From SHWB01 sp050246875 (GTDB lineage: Bacteria > Pseudomonadota > Alphaproteobacteria > UBA6615): a stretch of 64,000 nt of DNA. Location of the stretch: assembly GCA_050246875.1 (NCBI GenBank), contig JBFWVF010000002.1, positions 124,001 to 188,000 on the forward strand, written 5' to 3'. The first letter of the stretch is position 1. Each line of letters opens with the position of its first letter. Below are positions 53,262 to 61,863 of the stretch, one piece after another. The translations under genes were made by a program, and so were the position numbers. The notes below the pieces were generated by a model. The model did no database searches. It was not told the DNA's origin and was given only the letters and a program-made list of their open reading frames with translations.

Positions 53262-54038
53262 TCAGGCCTCCGTGCCGGCGTCGCGCGCCTCGCCGATCGC
53301 CGGGCGGTCGGTCATTCCGGCCAGCACCTCGGCGACGTGGCGCACGTGCACCGCGGCGCCGTCGCGCTGCAGCTTGCCGGCCATGTTCATCAGGCAGCCC
53401 ATGTCGCCGGCCAGCAACGTGTCGGCGCCGGTGTCGACGATGTTCTTCATCTTGTTCGACACCATGCGGTCGGAAATGTCGGGATACTTGACGCAGAAGG
53501 TGCCGCCGAAGCCGCAGCAGACCTCGGCGTCGGCCAGTTCGCGCAGGTGCAGGCCGGCGACGCCGGCGAGCAGGGCGCGCGGCTGTGCCTTCACCCCCAG
53601 CTCGCGCAGGCCGGAACAGGAATCGTGGTAGGTGGCGACGCCGGCATAGGAAGCCGCGACCTTTTCGACCTTCAGCACATCGACGAGGAAGCCGACCAGC
53701 TCCCAGCTTTTCGCCGCCAGCGCCTCGGCGCGCGGCTTCCACACCTCGTCGGCGACGAACAGCTCGGGATAGTGGACGCGCAGCATGCCGGCGCAGGAGC
53801 CGGACGGCGCCACCACGTAGTCGTAGCCCTCGAAGGCTTCGATCACGCCCTTTGCCACAGCCTGCGTGGTCTTGCGGTCGCCCGTGTTCCACGCCGGCTG
53901 GCCGCAGCAGGTCTGGGCCTGCGGCACCTCGACCGAGCAGCCGGCATCCTCCAGCAGCTTGACGGCGGCGAAACCGACGGTCGGCCGGAACAGGTCGACC
54001 AGGCAGGTGACGAACAAGCCGACGCGCGGTCCGGACAT
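53262..54038 (-). CDS. lutA: Lactate utilization Cys-rich protein LutA
   Basis: A 258-residue CCG-domain protein. Two Cys-rich motifs, CCGQPAWN and CCGFGGTFC, bind an iron-sulfur centre. The ATG at 54038 is chosen for the typical GLFVTCLVDLFRP start. It is first in lutA-lutB-lutC. No lactate permease or LutR-type regulator is adjacent. No promoter was identified. Confidence 0.95.
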   Translation of the reverse strand: MSGPRVGLFVTCLVDLFRPTVGFAAVKLLEDAGCSVEVPQAQTCCGQPAWNTGDRKTTQAVAKGVIEAFEGYDYVVAPSGSCAGMLRVHYPELFVADEVWKPRAEALAAKSWELVGFLVDVLKVEKVAASYAGVATYHDSCSGLRELGVKAQPRALLAGVAGLHLRELADAEVCCGFGGTFCVKYPDISDRMVSNKMKNIVDTGADTLLAGDMGCLMNMAGKLQRDGAAVHVRHVAEVLAGMTDRPAIGEARDAGTEA

Positions 54039-54140
54039 CAACGGCTCCCGGCGCCGCCGGGCAGGCTGGAACACGGATGAAACAGGTGGCGCCGCCGGCC
54101 AATACAGCAGAGCGCCGCGATGCGATCAATGGCGGTCGCG

Positions 54141-54839
54141 TCACTCCGGCGTGGCGGTCGCCACCAGCGTCCAGTTGGGATTGCGCGAGCGGGTGTTGCG
54201 GGCGAAGGTCCAGACGTCGGTGACGGTGGCGACCTTGCCCGGGTCGCCGTCGACCGGCTTGCCCTCGGCATCGCGCGTGACGTTGATCTGCTCGGTCACG
54301 AACTTCACCGTGACGTAGGCGACGCGGGCCTCGACCGAGGCCTCGGTGATCTCGGTGTCGCGCACGCCGACCAGCGTCGTCTCCAGCACCTCGCCCGCCT
54401 TCTCGCGCGCCGCAATGGCGCCGGCGAAATTCTCGAACACCTCGTTCGACAGCAGCGGCCGCAGCGTGTCGCGGTCGCCGGCGGCGAAGGAGGCGACGAT
54501 CATCTCGAAGGCCGAGCGGGCGCCCTCGAGGAAGCGCGCCGGGTCGAAGGACGGATCGGCGATCTGCACCTGGGTGAGGCCGGCGGCGGCCGGGCCGGAC
54601 GGCGCCGGGGCGGACGGCTCTGACGGCGCGGCCGCGGGCTGCGTGCGGTCGGGCAGGGCGACGACCTTGTCGTCGTCGCGCGTCTCGCGCGGTGCGGGGC
54701 GCCGCGTGCCGTTGCCGCGGGCGAAGGGGTCGACCGGCGGGCGTTCGGTGCCGGTGCGGCGGCCGAGCACGCTGCGCAGGCGATAGACCAGAAAGGCCGC
54801 GATCATCGCGAAGACGACGATTTCGATGAGAGAGTCCAC
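54141..54839 (-). CDS. Tim44-domain membrane-anchored protein
   Basis: A 232-residue protein with one N-terminal membrane helix (about 4-20, SLIEIVVFAMIAAFLVYRL), an Arg/Pro/Ala linker and a Tim44 domain (about 90-230), with FLEGARSAFEMIVASFAAGDRDTLRPLL and VTDVWTFARN. The GTG at 54839 is chosen because it starts at the membrane helix. In Alphaproteobacteria this gene (TimA-like) stands beside fxsA and secB, divergent from them, as here. Role: membrane-linked, probably assembly-related. Confidence 0.88.
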   Translation of the reverse strand: MDSLIEIVVFAMIAAFLVYRLRSVLGRRTGTERPPVDPFARGNGTRRPAPRETRDDDKVVALPDRTQPAAAPSEPSAPAPSGPAAAGLTQVQIADPSFDPARFLEGARSAFEMIVASFAAGDRDTLRPLLSNEVFENFAGAIAAREKAGEVLETTLVGVRDTEITEASVEARVAYVTVKFVTEQINVTRDAEGKPVDGDPGKVATVTDVWTFARNTRSRNPNWTLVATATPE

Positions 54840-55036
54840 GCGCCCGCCTGTCCGTGCCGCAATGGCACCGTTGCGCCCGGCCCGTGGCCGGCAGGGTGGA
54901 GCCGGCCGGCGTTCCGGGCTATCAGTGGCCCACAACCTTACCGGCGCGGCCGGGCGAAAGCCAGACGGCGCACGCGAGGAGGGCGTCGGATCACCACTTC
55001 CTTCAGACATATGCAGCCGTGGCGACGGGAACAAGC

Positions 55037-55546
55037 ATGGGCTTGCTGATCCTGCTCGGCATTCTCGCCCTGCCGCTGGCGGAGATCGCCGTGTTCATCG
55101 TCGTCGGCGATGCCATCGGCGTGTGGCCGACGCTGGCGCTGGTGGCGCTCGCCGCCGTCGCCGGCGTGGCGGTGGTGCGCCGCCAGGGCGTGGCGACGCT
55201 GGCCAACGCGCAGCGCGCGGCCGCTGCCGGCCGTCCGCCCGCCGCGGCGCTGTTCGACGGGCTGTGCATCCTCGTCGCCGGCTTCCTGCTGGTCGTGCCC
55301 GGCTTCGTGACGGACGCCATCGCGCTGGCCCTGTTGCTGGCGCCGGTGCGGCGCGTGCTCGGCCTGCTGCTGTGGGCGCTGCTGGCGCGCCACGGCACCG
55401 TCATCGTCGGCGGTGGCACGACGGGCCGGGACGCCGGCAAGTCAGGCGGCGGGCCGACCATCGACGCCGAGGCCTGGGAGGTCGAGCCCGACGCTGCCGA
55501 CCCGTCGCGCCGCCTGCCGGACGACCGCAAGGACGGGCGGCCATGA
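55037..55546 (+). CDS. fxsA: FxsA family membrane protein
   Basis: A 169-residue protein with FxsA-type helices at about 3-24, 30-45 and 75-112. The start GLLILLGILALPLAEIAVFIVVGDAIG is typical. The tail is Gly/Asp-rich and soluble. FxsA over-expression suppresses F-exclusion of phage T7 in E. coli, but its normal role is unknown. The stop overlaps the next ATG (ATGA). Confidence 0.9.
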   Translation: MGLLILLGILALPLAEIAVFIVVGDAIGVWPTLALVALAAVAGVAVVRRQGVATLANAQRAAAAGRPPAAALFDGLCILVAGFLLVVPGFVTDAIALALLLAPVRRVLGLLLWALLARHGTVIVGGGTTGRDAGKSGGGPTIDAEAWEVEPDAADPSRRLPDDRKDGRP

Positions 55547-56118
55547 TCCTCGTACGCCACGGCCAGTCGGCGTGGAACGCCCTGTTCGGCGAGACCCGCG
55601 TCGACCCAGGTATTCCCGATCCGGCGCTGACACCGCTCGGCCGCGACCAGGCCTTTGCGGCGGGGCGCCGCCTCGCCGCCGGCGCCGGCGCGCGGCGCAT
55701 CTCGACGCTGCTCGCCAGCCCCTACCGGCGCACGTTGGAGACGGCCGAGATCATCGCCGAGGTGCTGGGCGTCGCGGTGACGATCGAGCCGCTGGTGCGC
55801 GAGCGCGCCGCCTTCTCCTGCGACACCGGCTCGCCGCGCGCCGAGCTGGTGGCGCGCTGGCCGCACTGGGACTGGGCCCGCCTCGAGGCCGAACGCTGGT
55901 GGCACGAGTGCGAGCACCATGGCCCCGAGAGCGAGGATTCGGTGGCGACGCGCTCGGCCGACTTCGTCGCCCGCATGGTCGGCCACGCGGCGCGCAGCGA
56001 GGTCTGCGTGGTGACGCACTGGGGCTTCATCCGCGCGCTGACCGGCCAGGGCGTCGTCAATGGCGCGCTGGTGCCGTTCGACTTCTCGGCCGCGCGGCAG
56101 GGGCGGTTCGACTTCTGA
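55543..56118 (+). CDS. Histidine phosphatase family protein
   Basis: A 191-residue phosphoglycerate-mutase-like protein. LVRHGQSAWN (3-12) holds the phospho-acceptor His. LLASPYRRTLETAEII, an internal RERAAFSCDTGS and VVTHWGFIRAL supply the other catalytic residues. Substrate unknown. It lies between fxsA and secB and is coupled to fxsA by ATGA. Confidence 0.9.
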   Translation: MILVRHGQSAWNALFGETRVDPGIPDPALTPLGRDQAFAAGRRLAAGAGARRISTLLASPYRRTLETAEIIAEVLGVAVTIEPLVRERAAFSCDTGSPRAELVARWPHWDWARLEAERWWHECEHHGPESEDSVATRSADFVARMVGHAARSEVCVVTHWGFIRALTGQGVVNGALVPFDFSAARQGRFDF

Positions 56119-56221
56119 ATTTGGCGTCGGCCGTTGGCGCCGGCACGGCTTCCGTGTTACGGCACGCGCCGTCCGGGCGCGCAGAGGGCGGCCCGCGACC
56201 ACACGAGGCGAGGCGAGCGGC

Positions 56222-56803
56222 ATGACCGACCAGCAGGCGGGCACGGCGGCACCGGGCGCGGGCGCGCCGGCGGCGGGACAGGCGCAGGCACCGGCGCTGA
56301 CCGTCAACGGCCAGTACGTCAAGGACCAGTCTTTCGAGAACCCCGGCGCGCCAGCGTCGCTGATGCAGGCCGGCCAGCGCGTGCCCAACGTCGAGGTCGC
56401 CATCGACGTCAACGCCCGCAAGCTCGCCGACCTGACCTACGAGGTCGTCCTCGCCATCCGCGCCGAGGGCAAGCACGAAGCGACCTCGCTGTTCATCGCC
56501 GAGATCGAGTATGCGGGCGTGTTCTCCATCGGCAAGCAGGTGCCGCAGGAATACGTCCAGCCGATCATCCTGATCGAGGCGCCGCGCCTGCTGTTCCCCT
56601 TCGCCCGCGCGATCGTCTCGGACATGGTGCGCGACGGCGGCTTCCCGCCGCTGCTGATCCACCCGATCGACTTTGCCCAGCTCTTCCAGCAGCGCGCCGC
56701 GCAGGCGCAGCAGCAGGCCGGCGCCGCTCCCGCCGCCGCGCCGCAGGCCGCGCCGGCCGGCAAGCCGGCCAGCGACGGCGGCTTCAAGTTCGAGCTGGAG
56801 TAG
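56222..56803 (+). CDS. secB: SecB preprotein export chaperone
   Basis: A 193-residue cytoplasmic chaperone that holds precursors unfolded for SecA. The beta-sheet core has NGQYVKDQSFENP, FIAEIEYAGVFSIG and RLLFPFARAIVSDMVRDGGFPPLLIHPIDFAQLF. The tail is Gln/Ala/Pro-rich. It converges with dnaQ (six-base gap), as in many Alphaproteobacteria. Confidence 0.97.
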   Translation: MTDQQAGTAAPGAGAPAAGQAQAPALTVNGQYVKDQSFENPGAPASLMQAGQRVPNVEVAIDVNARKLADLTYEVVLAIRAEGKHEATSLFIAEIEYAGVFSIGKQVPQEYVQPIILIEAPRLLFPFARAIVSDMVRDGGFPPLLIHPIDFAQLFQQRAAQAQQQAGAAPAAAPQAAPAGKPASDGGFKFELE

Positions 56804-56809
56804 CGCCGC

Positions 56810-57481
56810 CTACTTCCGCCAGATCGGGTCGTCCAGCGCGTCGACCAGCGTCGCGTGCGCGGCCAGTTCGGCGGCACTCGGCGCATGCGCGCGGGCAGCG
56901 CGCGCCTGCCGTTCGACGAAGGCCGCCGCGCCGGGCGCCGCCGTCTCGGCCGCCAGTTCGAGGCCCGGCTGGCGGCCGCCCAGCAGTTCCAGGTAGACCG
57001 CCGCCAGCAGCTTCGCGTCGACCAGCGCGCCGTGCTGCTCGCGTTCCGACAGGTCGATCTCGAAGCGCCGGCACAGCGCGTCGAGGTTGACCTGCGCGCC
57101 GGGGAAGCGCCTGCGCGCCAGCGCCACGGTATCGACCGCGCGGCCGATCGGCAGCGCCGGGCGGCCGACCAGCGCCAGTTCGGCGTTGAGGAAACGCATG
57201 TCGAATTCGGCGTTGTGGATCACCAGCGTCGCATCGCCGAGAAATCCGACCAGCTCGTCGGCGATCTTCTCGAACACCGGATGCGCGGCGAGAAAGTCCG
57301 CCGACAGGCCGTGGATGCGATAGGCCTCCTCCGGCATGTCGCGCTCGGGGTCGACATAGCTGTGGAAGTGGCGGCCGGTCGGCACGTGGTTGAGCAGCTC
57401 GACGCAGGCGACCTCGACGATGCGGTGGCCGGCGGCGGGATCAAGCCCGGTGGTTTCGGTATCGACGACGATTTCGCGCAT
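56810..57481 (-). CDS. dnaQ: DNA polymerase III epsilon subunit (3'-5' exonuclease)
   Basis: A 223-residue proofreading exonuclease. ExoI is DTETTGLD (7-14), ExoII HNAEFD (89-94), and ExoIII has His150 and Asp155. The C-terminal part (170-223) would bind the alpha subunit. The ATG at 57481 gives the usual MREIVVDTETTG start. The upstream coaE frame runs 41 bases past this start. Confidence 0.96.
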   Translation of the reverse strand: MREIVVDTETTGLDPAAGHRIVEVACVELLNHVPTGRHFHSYVDPERDMPEEAYRIHGLSADFLAAHPVFEKIADELVGFLGDATLVIHNAEFDMRFLNAELALVGRPALPIGRAVDTVALARRRFPGAQVNLDALCRRFEIDLSEREQHGALVDAKLLAAVYLELLGGRQPGLELAAETAAPGAAAFVERQARAARAHAPSAAELAAHATLVDALDDPIWRK

Positions 57482-58103
57482 GGCGCCTGCCGGCGGCTCG
57501 AGGATCGGCGCGCAGCGCACGGACCAGGCGAGCGAGCGCACACCAAGTATAGTGTTTGCCCATCCCTGTCTCCACCACATAGTCGGCGCGGCGACGCTTT
57601 ACGGACTCCGGCACCTGGATGCGGCGGATCGCCTCCAGGCGTTCGGCGGTCATGCCCGGACGGGCCAGTACACGGCGCGCCTGCACCTCCGGCGCGGCGC
57701 TGACGACGACGACGGCATCGACCCGCCGCTCGCCGCCGGTCTCGTAGAGCAGCGGGATGTCGAGCACGACGACGGACGTGCCGGCGCGGCGGTGGCGGGC
57801 GACGAAGCGGCGCGCATCCTCGCGCACCAACGGATGCAGCACGCCCTCCAGACGGCGCCGCGCCGCCGGGTCGGCGAAGACGATCGGGCCGAGCCGCGTG
57901 CGGTCGACGTGCCGGCCGCGCGCATCGTCGACGATAGCCGACGGGAACAGCCGGCCGACCGCCTCGACGGCGCCACCGCCGGGGCCGGTCAGGCGATGCA
58001 CGGCCGCGTCGGCGTCGTGGACCGGCACGCCGAGGCGGCGCAGCATAGCCGCCGCCGTCGACTTGCCCATGCCGATCGAGCCGGTGAGACCGAGGACGAT
58101 CAC
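57441..58103 (-). CDS. coaE: Dephospho-CoA kinase
   Basis: A 220-residue P-loop kinase for the last step of CoA synthesis. GSIGMGKS (8-15) is the Walker A, and the lid and substrate region includes HDADAAVHRL and VLDIPLLYETG. The Arg-rich tail of about 40 residues exceeds the usual length and overlaps the first 41 bases of dnaQ in another frame. The GTG start overlaps the aroE stop (GTGA). Confidence 0.95.
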   Translation of the reverse strand: MIVLGLTGSIGMGKSTAAAMLRRLGVPVHDADAAVHRLTGPGGGAVEAVGRLFPSAIVDDARGRHVDRTRLGPIVFADPAARRRLEGVLHPLVREDARRFVARHRRAGTSVVVLDIPLLYETGGERRVDAVVVVSAAPEVQARRVLARPGMTAERLEAIRRIQVPESVKRRRADYVVETGMGKHYTWCALARLVRALRADPRAAGRRHARNRRRYRNHRA

Positions 58104-58957
58104 CGCGCCTGTGCCTCCCGCGCCGCCAGTACCGCCGCCCGCAGGTCGGCGTCGACTGCCGGCAGGACCCCGAACCACGCGGCGAAGCCGGCCTGGGCCT
58201 GGTAGAGCAGCATGCCGAGCCCGTCGACGACCGGATTGCCGTGCGCCCGCGCGGCGGCCAGCAACGCGGTCTCGAGCGGCGCGTAGACGATATCGTTGAC
58301 CACCGCATCGGCCGGTAGCGCCGCAAGGTCGAGATCGAGCGGCGGCGCGCCGGCCATGCCCAGCGTCGTGGTGTTGACCAGCAGGCCGGTGCCGGCCAGC
58401 GCGCGGCCGCGGTCGTCCCAGTCCGGCACCTCGACTCGCGCGATGCCGAAGCCGCGCACCGCCAGCGCCAGCGCCTCGGCGCGCTGAACCGTGCGGTTCA
58501 CGAGGCGCAGTTCGCGGATACCGGCGCCGGCCAGCGCGTGGCAGACGGCGCGCGCGGCGCCGCCGGCGCCGAGCACCACGGCGACCGGGCGCGGTACGGC
58601 GGGGCCGTTGTGCCGCAGGTTCTCGGCGAAGCCGTAGGCATCGGTATTGCGGCCGTCGAGGCGGCCATCGGCGCCGACGACGATCGTGTTGACGGCGCCG
58701 ATGGCGCGGGCCGCAACGTCGAGCGTGTCGACCAGCGACAGGGCGGCCTCCTTGTGCGGAACCGTCAGGTTCACGCCGGCCCAGCCGTCGGGGGCGAGAC
58801 GCGCCAGCGCGCCCGGCAGTTCGTCCGGTCGAACCGGCAAACGCTCGTAGCGGCCGGCGATGCCGTGGCGGGCAAGCCAGTGGCCATGCAGGGCCGGCGA
58901 CAGCGAGTGGCTGACCGGCCAACCCATGACGCCGGCCCGGCGGACAGAGCCGGTCAT
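58100..58957 (-). CDS. aroE: Shikimate dehydrogenase
   Basis: A 285-residue NADPH-dependent enzyme of aromatic amino-acid synthesis. SHSLSPALHG (16-25) binds shikimate, NLTVPHKEAAL holds the catalytic Lys, NTDAYGF the Asp, and VLGAGGAARAVC the dinucleotide loop. The ATG overlaps the maf stop. Length matches. Confidence 0.96.
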   Translation of the reverse strand: MTGSVRRAGVMGWPVSHSLSPALHGHWLARHGIAGRYERLPVRPDELPGALARLAPDGWAGVNLTVPHKEAALSLVDTLDVAARAIGAVNTIVVGADGRLDGRNTDAYGFAENLRHNGPAVPRPVAVVLGAGGAARAVCHALAGAGIRELRLVNRTVQRAEALALAVRGFGIARVEVPDWDDRGRALAGTGLLVNTTTLGMAGAPPLDLDLAALPADAVVNDIVYAPLETALLAAARAHGNPVVDGLGMLLYQAQAGFAAWFGVLPAVDADLRAAVLAAREAQAR

Positions 58958-59547
58958 GCCGGCACCGCGCCGTGGTCGCGCAGGAAGCCGAGCAGCGACA
59001 ACAGCGGCAGGCCGAGGATGGTCGGCCACTCGCCCCGGATCTCGGCGAAGAGCTGGATCCCCGGCCCCTCCACGCGATAGGCGCCGACCGAGCCCAGCAC
59101 GTCGTCGCCTGCCGCTGCGAGGTAGCCGTCGAGGAAGGCGTCGGAAAAATCGCGCATCGTCAGCTCCGCATGGCCGCGATGATGCCACAGCAGCGCCCCG
59201 CCGCGCGCCACGGCGACGCCGGCATGCAGGCTGTGGCGGCGACCGCGCAGGGTCTGGAGCTGTACGCGCGCGGCGACCATGTCGGGGGGCTTGTCATAAG
59301 TCCGGCCGGCACATTCCAGTACCTGATCGGCGCCAATGACGATGTCGGCCGGGCGGCGACGGGAGACCTGGATCGCCTTCAGCTCGGCGAGGGCGTCGGC
59401 GATTTCCGCCGCCGTCGCGCCTTCGCCGGTGAGCGCTCGCTTGACCTCTGCCTCGTCGACGCGGGCGGGATCGATGTCGAAGACGAGGCCGGCACGGTCG
59501 AGCAGACCGGCGCGGGTCGGGCTGGCCGAGGCAAGAACGAGGGTCAT
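58954..59547 (-). CDS. maf: Maf-family nucleotide pyrophosphatase
   Basis: A 197-residue Maf/YceF-type enzyme. The start VLASASPTRAGLLDRAGL binds phosphate; GADQVLE carries the metal/catalytic acid, followed by LQTLRGRRHSLHAGV and LGSVGAYRVEGPG. Maf proteins hydrolyse modified or canonical NTPs. It overlaps the ppsR stop (ATGA). Maf-aroE-coaE-dnaQ is a conserved origin-proximal run. Confidence 0.95.
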   Translation of the reverse strand: MTLVLASASPTRAGLLDRAGLVFDIDPARVDEAEVKRALTGEGATAAEIADALAELKAIQVSRRRPADIVIGADQVLECAGRTYDKPPDMVAARVQLQTLRGRRHSLHAGVAVARGGALLWHHRGHAELTMRDFSDAFLDGYLAAAGDDVLGSVGAYRVEGPGIQLFAEIRGEWPTILGLPLLSLLGFLRDHGAVPA

Positions 59548-60395
59548 GACGCCGTCGGCTTCGGTCCGGCGCGATGGTTGTCGTAAAGGCCGATGATGGC
59601 GGCGGCGGTTTCCTCGATCGACCGGCGGGTGACGTCGATCACCGGCCAGCCGCGTGCGGAGAAGAAGCGCCGGGCCGTCAGGACCTCCTCGCGCACGCGA
59701 TCGGGGTCGATGTAGGCAGTCGGGCGGTCCTGGTGCAGGGCGGCGATGCGGGCGCGACGGACCTCGACGAGGCGCTGCGGATCGGTCGTCAGTCCGACGA
59801 TCAGCGGTCCGGACAGATTTTCCAGCGAGTCCGGCAGCGGCACGCCCGGAACGAACGGCACGTTGGTCGCCTTGATACCGCGGTTGGCAAGGTAGAGGCA
59901 GGTCGGCGTCTTCGATGTGCGGGACACGCCGACGAGCACGACGTCGCTCGAGGCGAGGTTGTCGGTGTGCTGGCCATCGTCATGGCTAAGCGCCCAGTCC
60001 ATCGCCTCGATGCGGCGGAAGTAGTTGGCGTCTAGGGCGTGCTGCACGCCGGGTCGGTGACTGGGGCGGGCGTCGAGATAGGCGCCGAACGCACTGATGA
60101 TCGGATCGAGAACGGAGATGCACGGCACGCCGAGGCGGCGGCAGCCGTCGACCAGACGCTGGCTGAGCGCGTCGTCGACGATGGTGAAGATGACGAGGCC
60201 GGGATTGGCGCGGATGTCGTCCAGCGCGCGGTCGAGGGCGTGTGGTGTCCGCGCCAGTGGCCAGAGATGTTGCTGCGGATCGACGCCATCGAACTGCGCC
60301 ACACAGGCGCGGGCGACTGACTGGACCGTTTCGCCCGTCGAGTCCGACACGAGGTGGAGGTGGAAGGGTGGCTGGATGGTGTCGGCGGCGCTCAT
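59544..60395 (-). CDS. ppsR: PEP synthase/PPDK regulatory kinase-phosphorylase (DUF299)
   Basis: A 283-residue bifunctional regulator of pyruvate phosphate dikinase or PEP synthase. FHLHLVSDSTGETVQSVARA opens it, and VLVGVSRTSKTPTCLYLANRG (about 155-175) is the P-loop-like catalytic segment. The ATG at 60395 is chosen because it gives the usual start. This DUF299 gene is the RP001 homologue that flanks oriC in Caulobacter and Rickettsia. Confidence 0.95.
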   Translation of the reverse strand: MSAADTIQPPFHLHLVSDSTGETVQSVARACVAQFDGVDPQQHLWPLARTPHALDRALDDIRANPGLVIFTIVDDALSQRLVDGCRRLGVPCISVLDPIISAFGAYLDARPSHRPGVQHALDANYFRRIEAMDWALSHDDGQHTDNLASSDVVLVGVSRTSKTPTCLYLANRGIKATNVPFVPGVPLPDSLENLSGPLIVGLTTDPQRLVEVRRARIAALHQDRPTAYIDPDRVREEVLTARRFFSARGWPVIDVTRRSIEETAAAIIGLYDNHRAGPKPTAS

Positions 60396-60783
60396 GCGGC
60401 TGCTCCGCGATCGCGGGATTACGGGGACAACCCGGGTCCGCGCGATGGTGTTCGCAGATTTGCCCCCGGCCCGCAACGCTGTCGTCACCGTTCGGGTCCC
60501 ATGGGGACGCGATGATACAGGGTTGGGGACAGGTGGCGGCTACGGTCCGCGCGTCTGGAGTTGTTCCCGCGATTCCCGTTGTCCGGAACTCGGGTGGTCA
60601 GGGCATCCGGCCGATCCATCCCCGATCATGACGGCTTCGTGGCCGCGCGGTCACGCTGGCGGCGAAGTTCGTGGACAGGCCGTCCATGCCCGCGATTCAT
60701 CCCTCCTACTACAACCTCCATATCTTTCTTTCAGAAAGATTCTTTGAATTGAGTGTGTCCGGCAAGAAGCCGGAGAAGGCATA
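60396..60783. other. Candidate replication origin region between ppsR and hemE
   Basis: A 388-bp gap between divergent ppsR and hemE, the location of oriC in Caulobacter and Rickettsia. The stretch 60700-60760 is A+T richer than anything nearby. Three GATTC sequences (60571-60575, 60694-60698, 60738-60742) match the GANTC target of CcrM methylase, which clusters near alphaproteobacterial origins. By eye, no exact DnaA box was found, only 6-of-9 matches (e.g. CGTGGACAG at 60670-60678). No gene is seen. The identification rests on synteny and is not proven. Confidence 0.55.
60722..60740. repeat. Perfect inverted repeat near hemE start
   Basis: ATCTTTCT and AGAAAGAT are perfect 8-base arms around TTC. 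It falls in the A+T-rich part of the candidate origin, 44 bases upstream of the hemE start. It could be a regulator site for hemE or a structural part of an origin. One GATTC overlaps its right edge. Confidence 0.55.
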
Positions 60784-61863
60784 TTGCGCCTCCCGGCCGT
60801 ACCGGCGGGACGGTCAGACCAGACGGTGTATGCGGTGCTGCTGCTCGACGTTCTTGGCGGAGAAATCAGGCGACCGCCGCCGGTCTGGCTGATGCGACAG
60901 GCAGGGCGCTATCTGCCGGAGTATCGCGCGCTGCGGGGCCAGGCGCCCGATTTTCTGAGTTTTTGTTACACGCCGCAGCTCGCCGTCGAGGCGACGCTGC
61001 AGCCGGTGCGCCGTTTCTCCGTCGATGCGGCGATCTTGTTTTCCGACATTCTCGTCGTGCCGGATGCCATGGGACAGGCCGTGCGTTTCGTCGAGGGCGA
61101 GGGACCGCGTCTTGAGCCGTTACGCGACCGCGCGGCGGTAGAGGGGCTCGAGGCCCTGAAGATCGACGCACGTCTGGCCGCGGTGATGGAAACGGTGGCG
61201 ACGGTGCGCGCTCATCTGCCGCGCGAGACGGCACTGATCGGTTTCTGTGGCGCGCCATGGACGCTGGCGACGTACATGGTCGAGGGCGGGCCGTCGCGCG
61301 ATTTCGCCACGGTGAAGGGCTGGGCGGCGCGCGATCCCGAGGGCTTCGGGGTGCTGATCGATCGCCTGGTGACGGCGACGGCCGACCTGCTGACGGCGCA
61401 GGTCGACGCCGGGGCGGACGTCGTGCAGGTGTTCGATACTTGGGCGGGAGTCTTGCCGGCATCTGGATTCCGGCGCTGGTCGGTCGAGCCGACGAAAGCC
61501 CTGGTCGCCCGTCTGCGGGCGCGTCATCCGGGCATTCCCGTGATCGGCTTTCCGCGCGGAGCCGGCGCCAACCTGCCGGATTATGTGCGGGAGACGGGGG
61601 TGACGGCGGTGGGACTGGATTCCGGAGTTCCGGCCGCTTGGGCCGCGCAGGAAGTGCAGACGCTGTGCGCGGTCCAGGGCAATCTCGATCCGGTGACGCT
61701 TCTGGCCGGCGGCGCGGCTCTGGACAGCGAGATCGAGACGATCCTCGGCACGCTGGGGCACGGCCCACTGATTTTCAATCTCGGGCACGGCGTCCTGCCG
61801 CCGACGCCGCCAGAACATGTGGCGCGGCTGATCGAGCGGGTGCGTGCGCGGGGAAGCGGATGA
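60784..61863 (+). CDS. hemE: Uroporphyrinogen decarboxylase
   Basis: A 359-residue enzyme that decarboxylates uroporphyrinogen III to coproporphyrinogen III. WLMRQAGRYLPEYR (35-48) holds the substrate-binding Arg residues, and FSDILVVPDAMG the catalytic Asp. GFCGAPWTLATYMVEG follows. A TTG at 60784 with GGAGAAGG upstream is the likely start; GTG at 60826 is an alternative. The stop overlaps the hemH ATG. Codon use is slightly less G+C-rich than elsewhere. Confidence 0.96.
   Translation: MRLPAVPAGRSDQTVYAVLLLDVLGGEIRRPPPVWLMRQAGRYLPEYRALRGQAPDFLSFCYTPQLAVEATLQPVRRFSVDAAILFSDILVVPDAMGQAVRFVEGEGPRLEPLRDRAAVEGLEALKIDARLAAVMETVATVRAHLPRETALIGFCGAPWTLATYMVEGGPSRDFATVKGWAARDPEGFGVLIDRLVTATADLLTAQVDAGADVVQVFDTWAGVLPASGFRRWSVEPTKALVARLRARHPGIPVIGFPRGAGANLPDYVRETGVTAVGLDSGVPAAWAAQEVQTLCAVQGNLDPVTLLAGGAALDSEIETILGTLGHGPLIFNLGHGVLPPTPPEHVARLIERVRARGSG

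Noticed and set aside
60396..60783. Canonical DnaA boxes
   Set aside because: No TTATCCACA or single-mismatch version was found on either strand by eye; only weak 6-of-9 matches exist, so the origin is argued from gene order.
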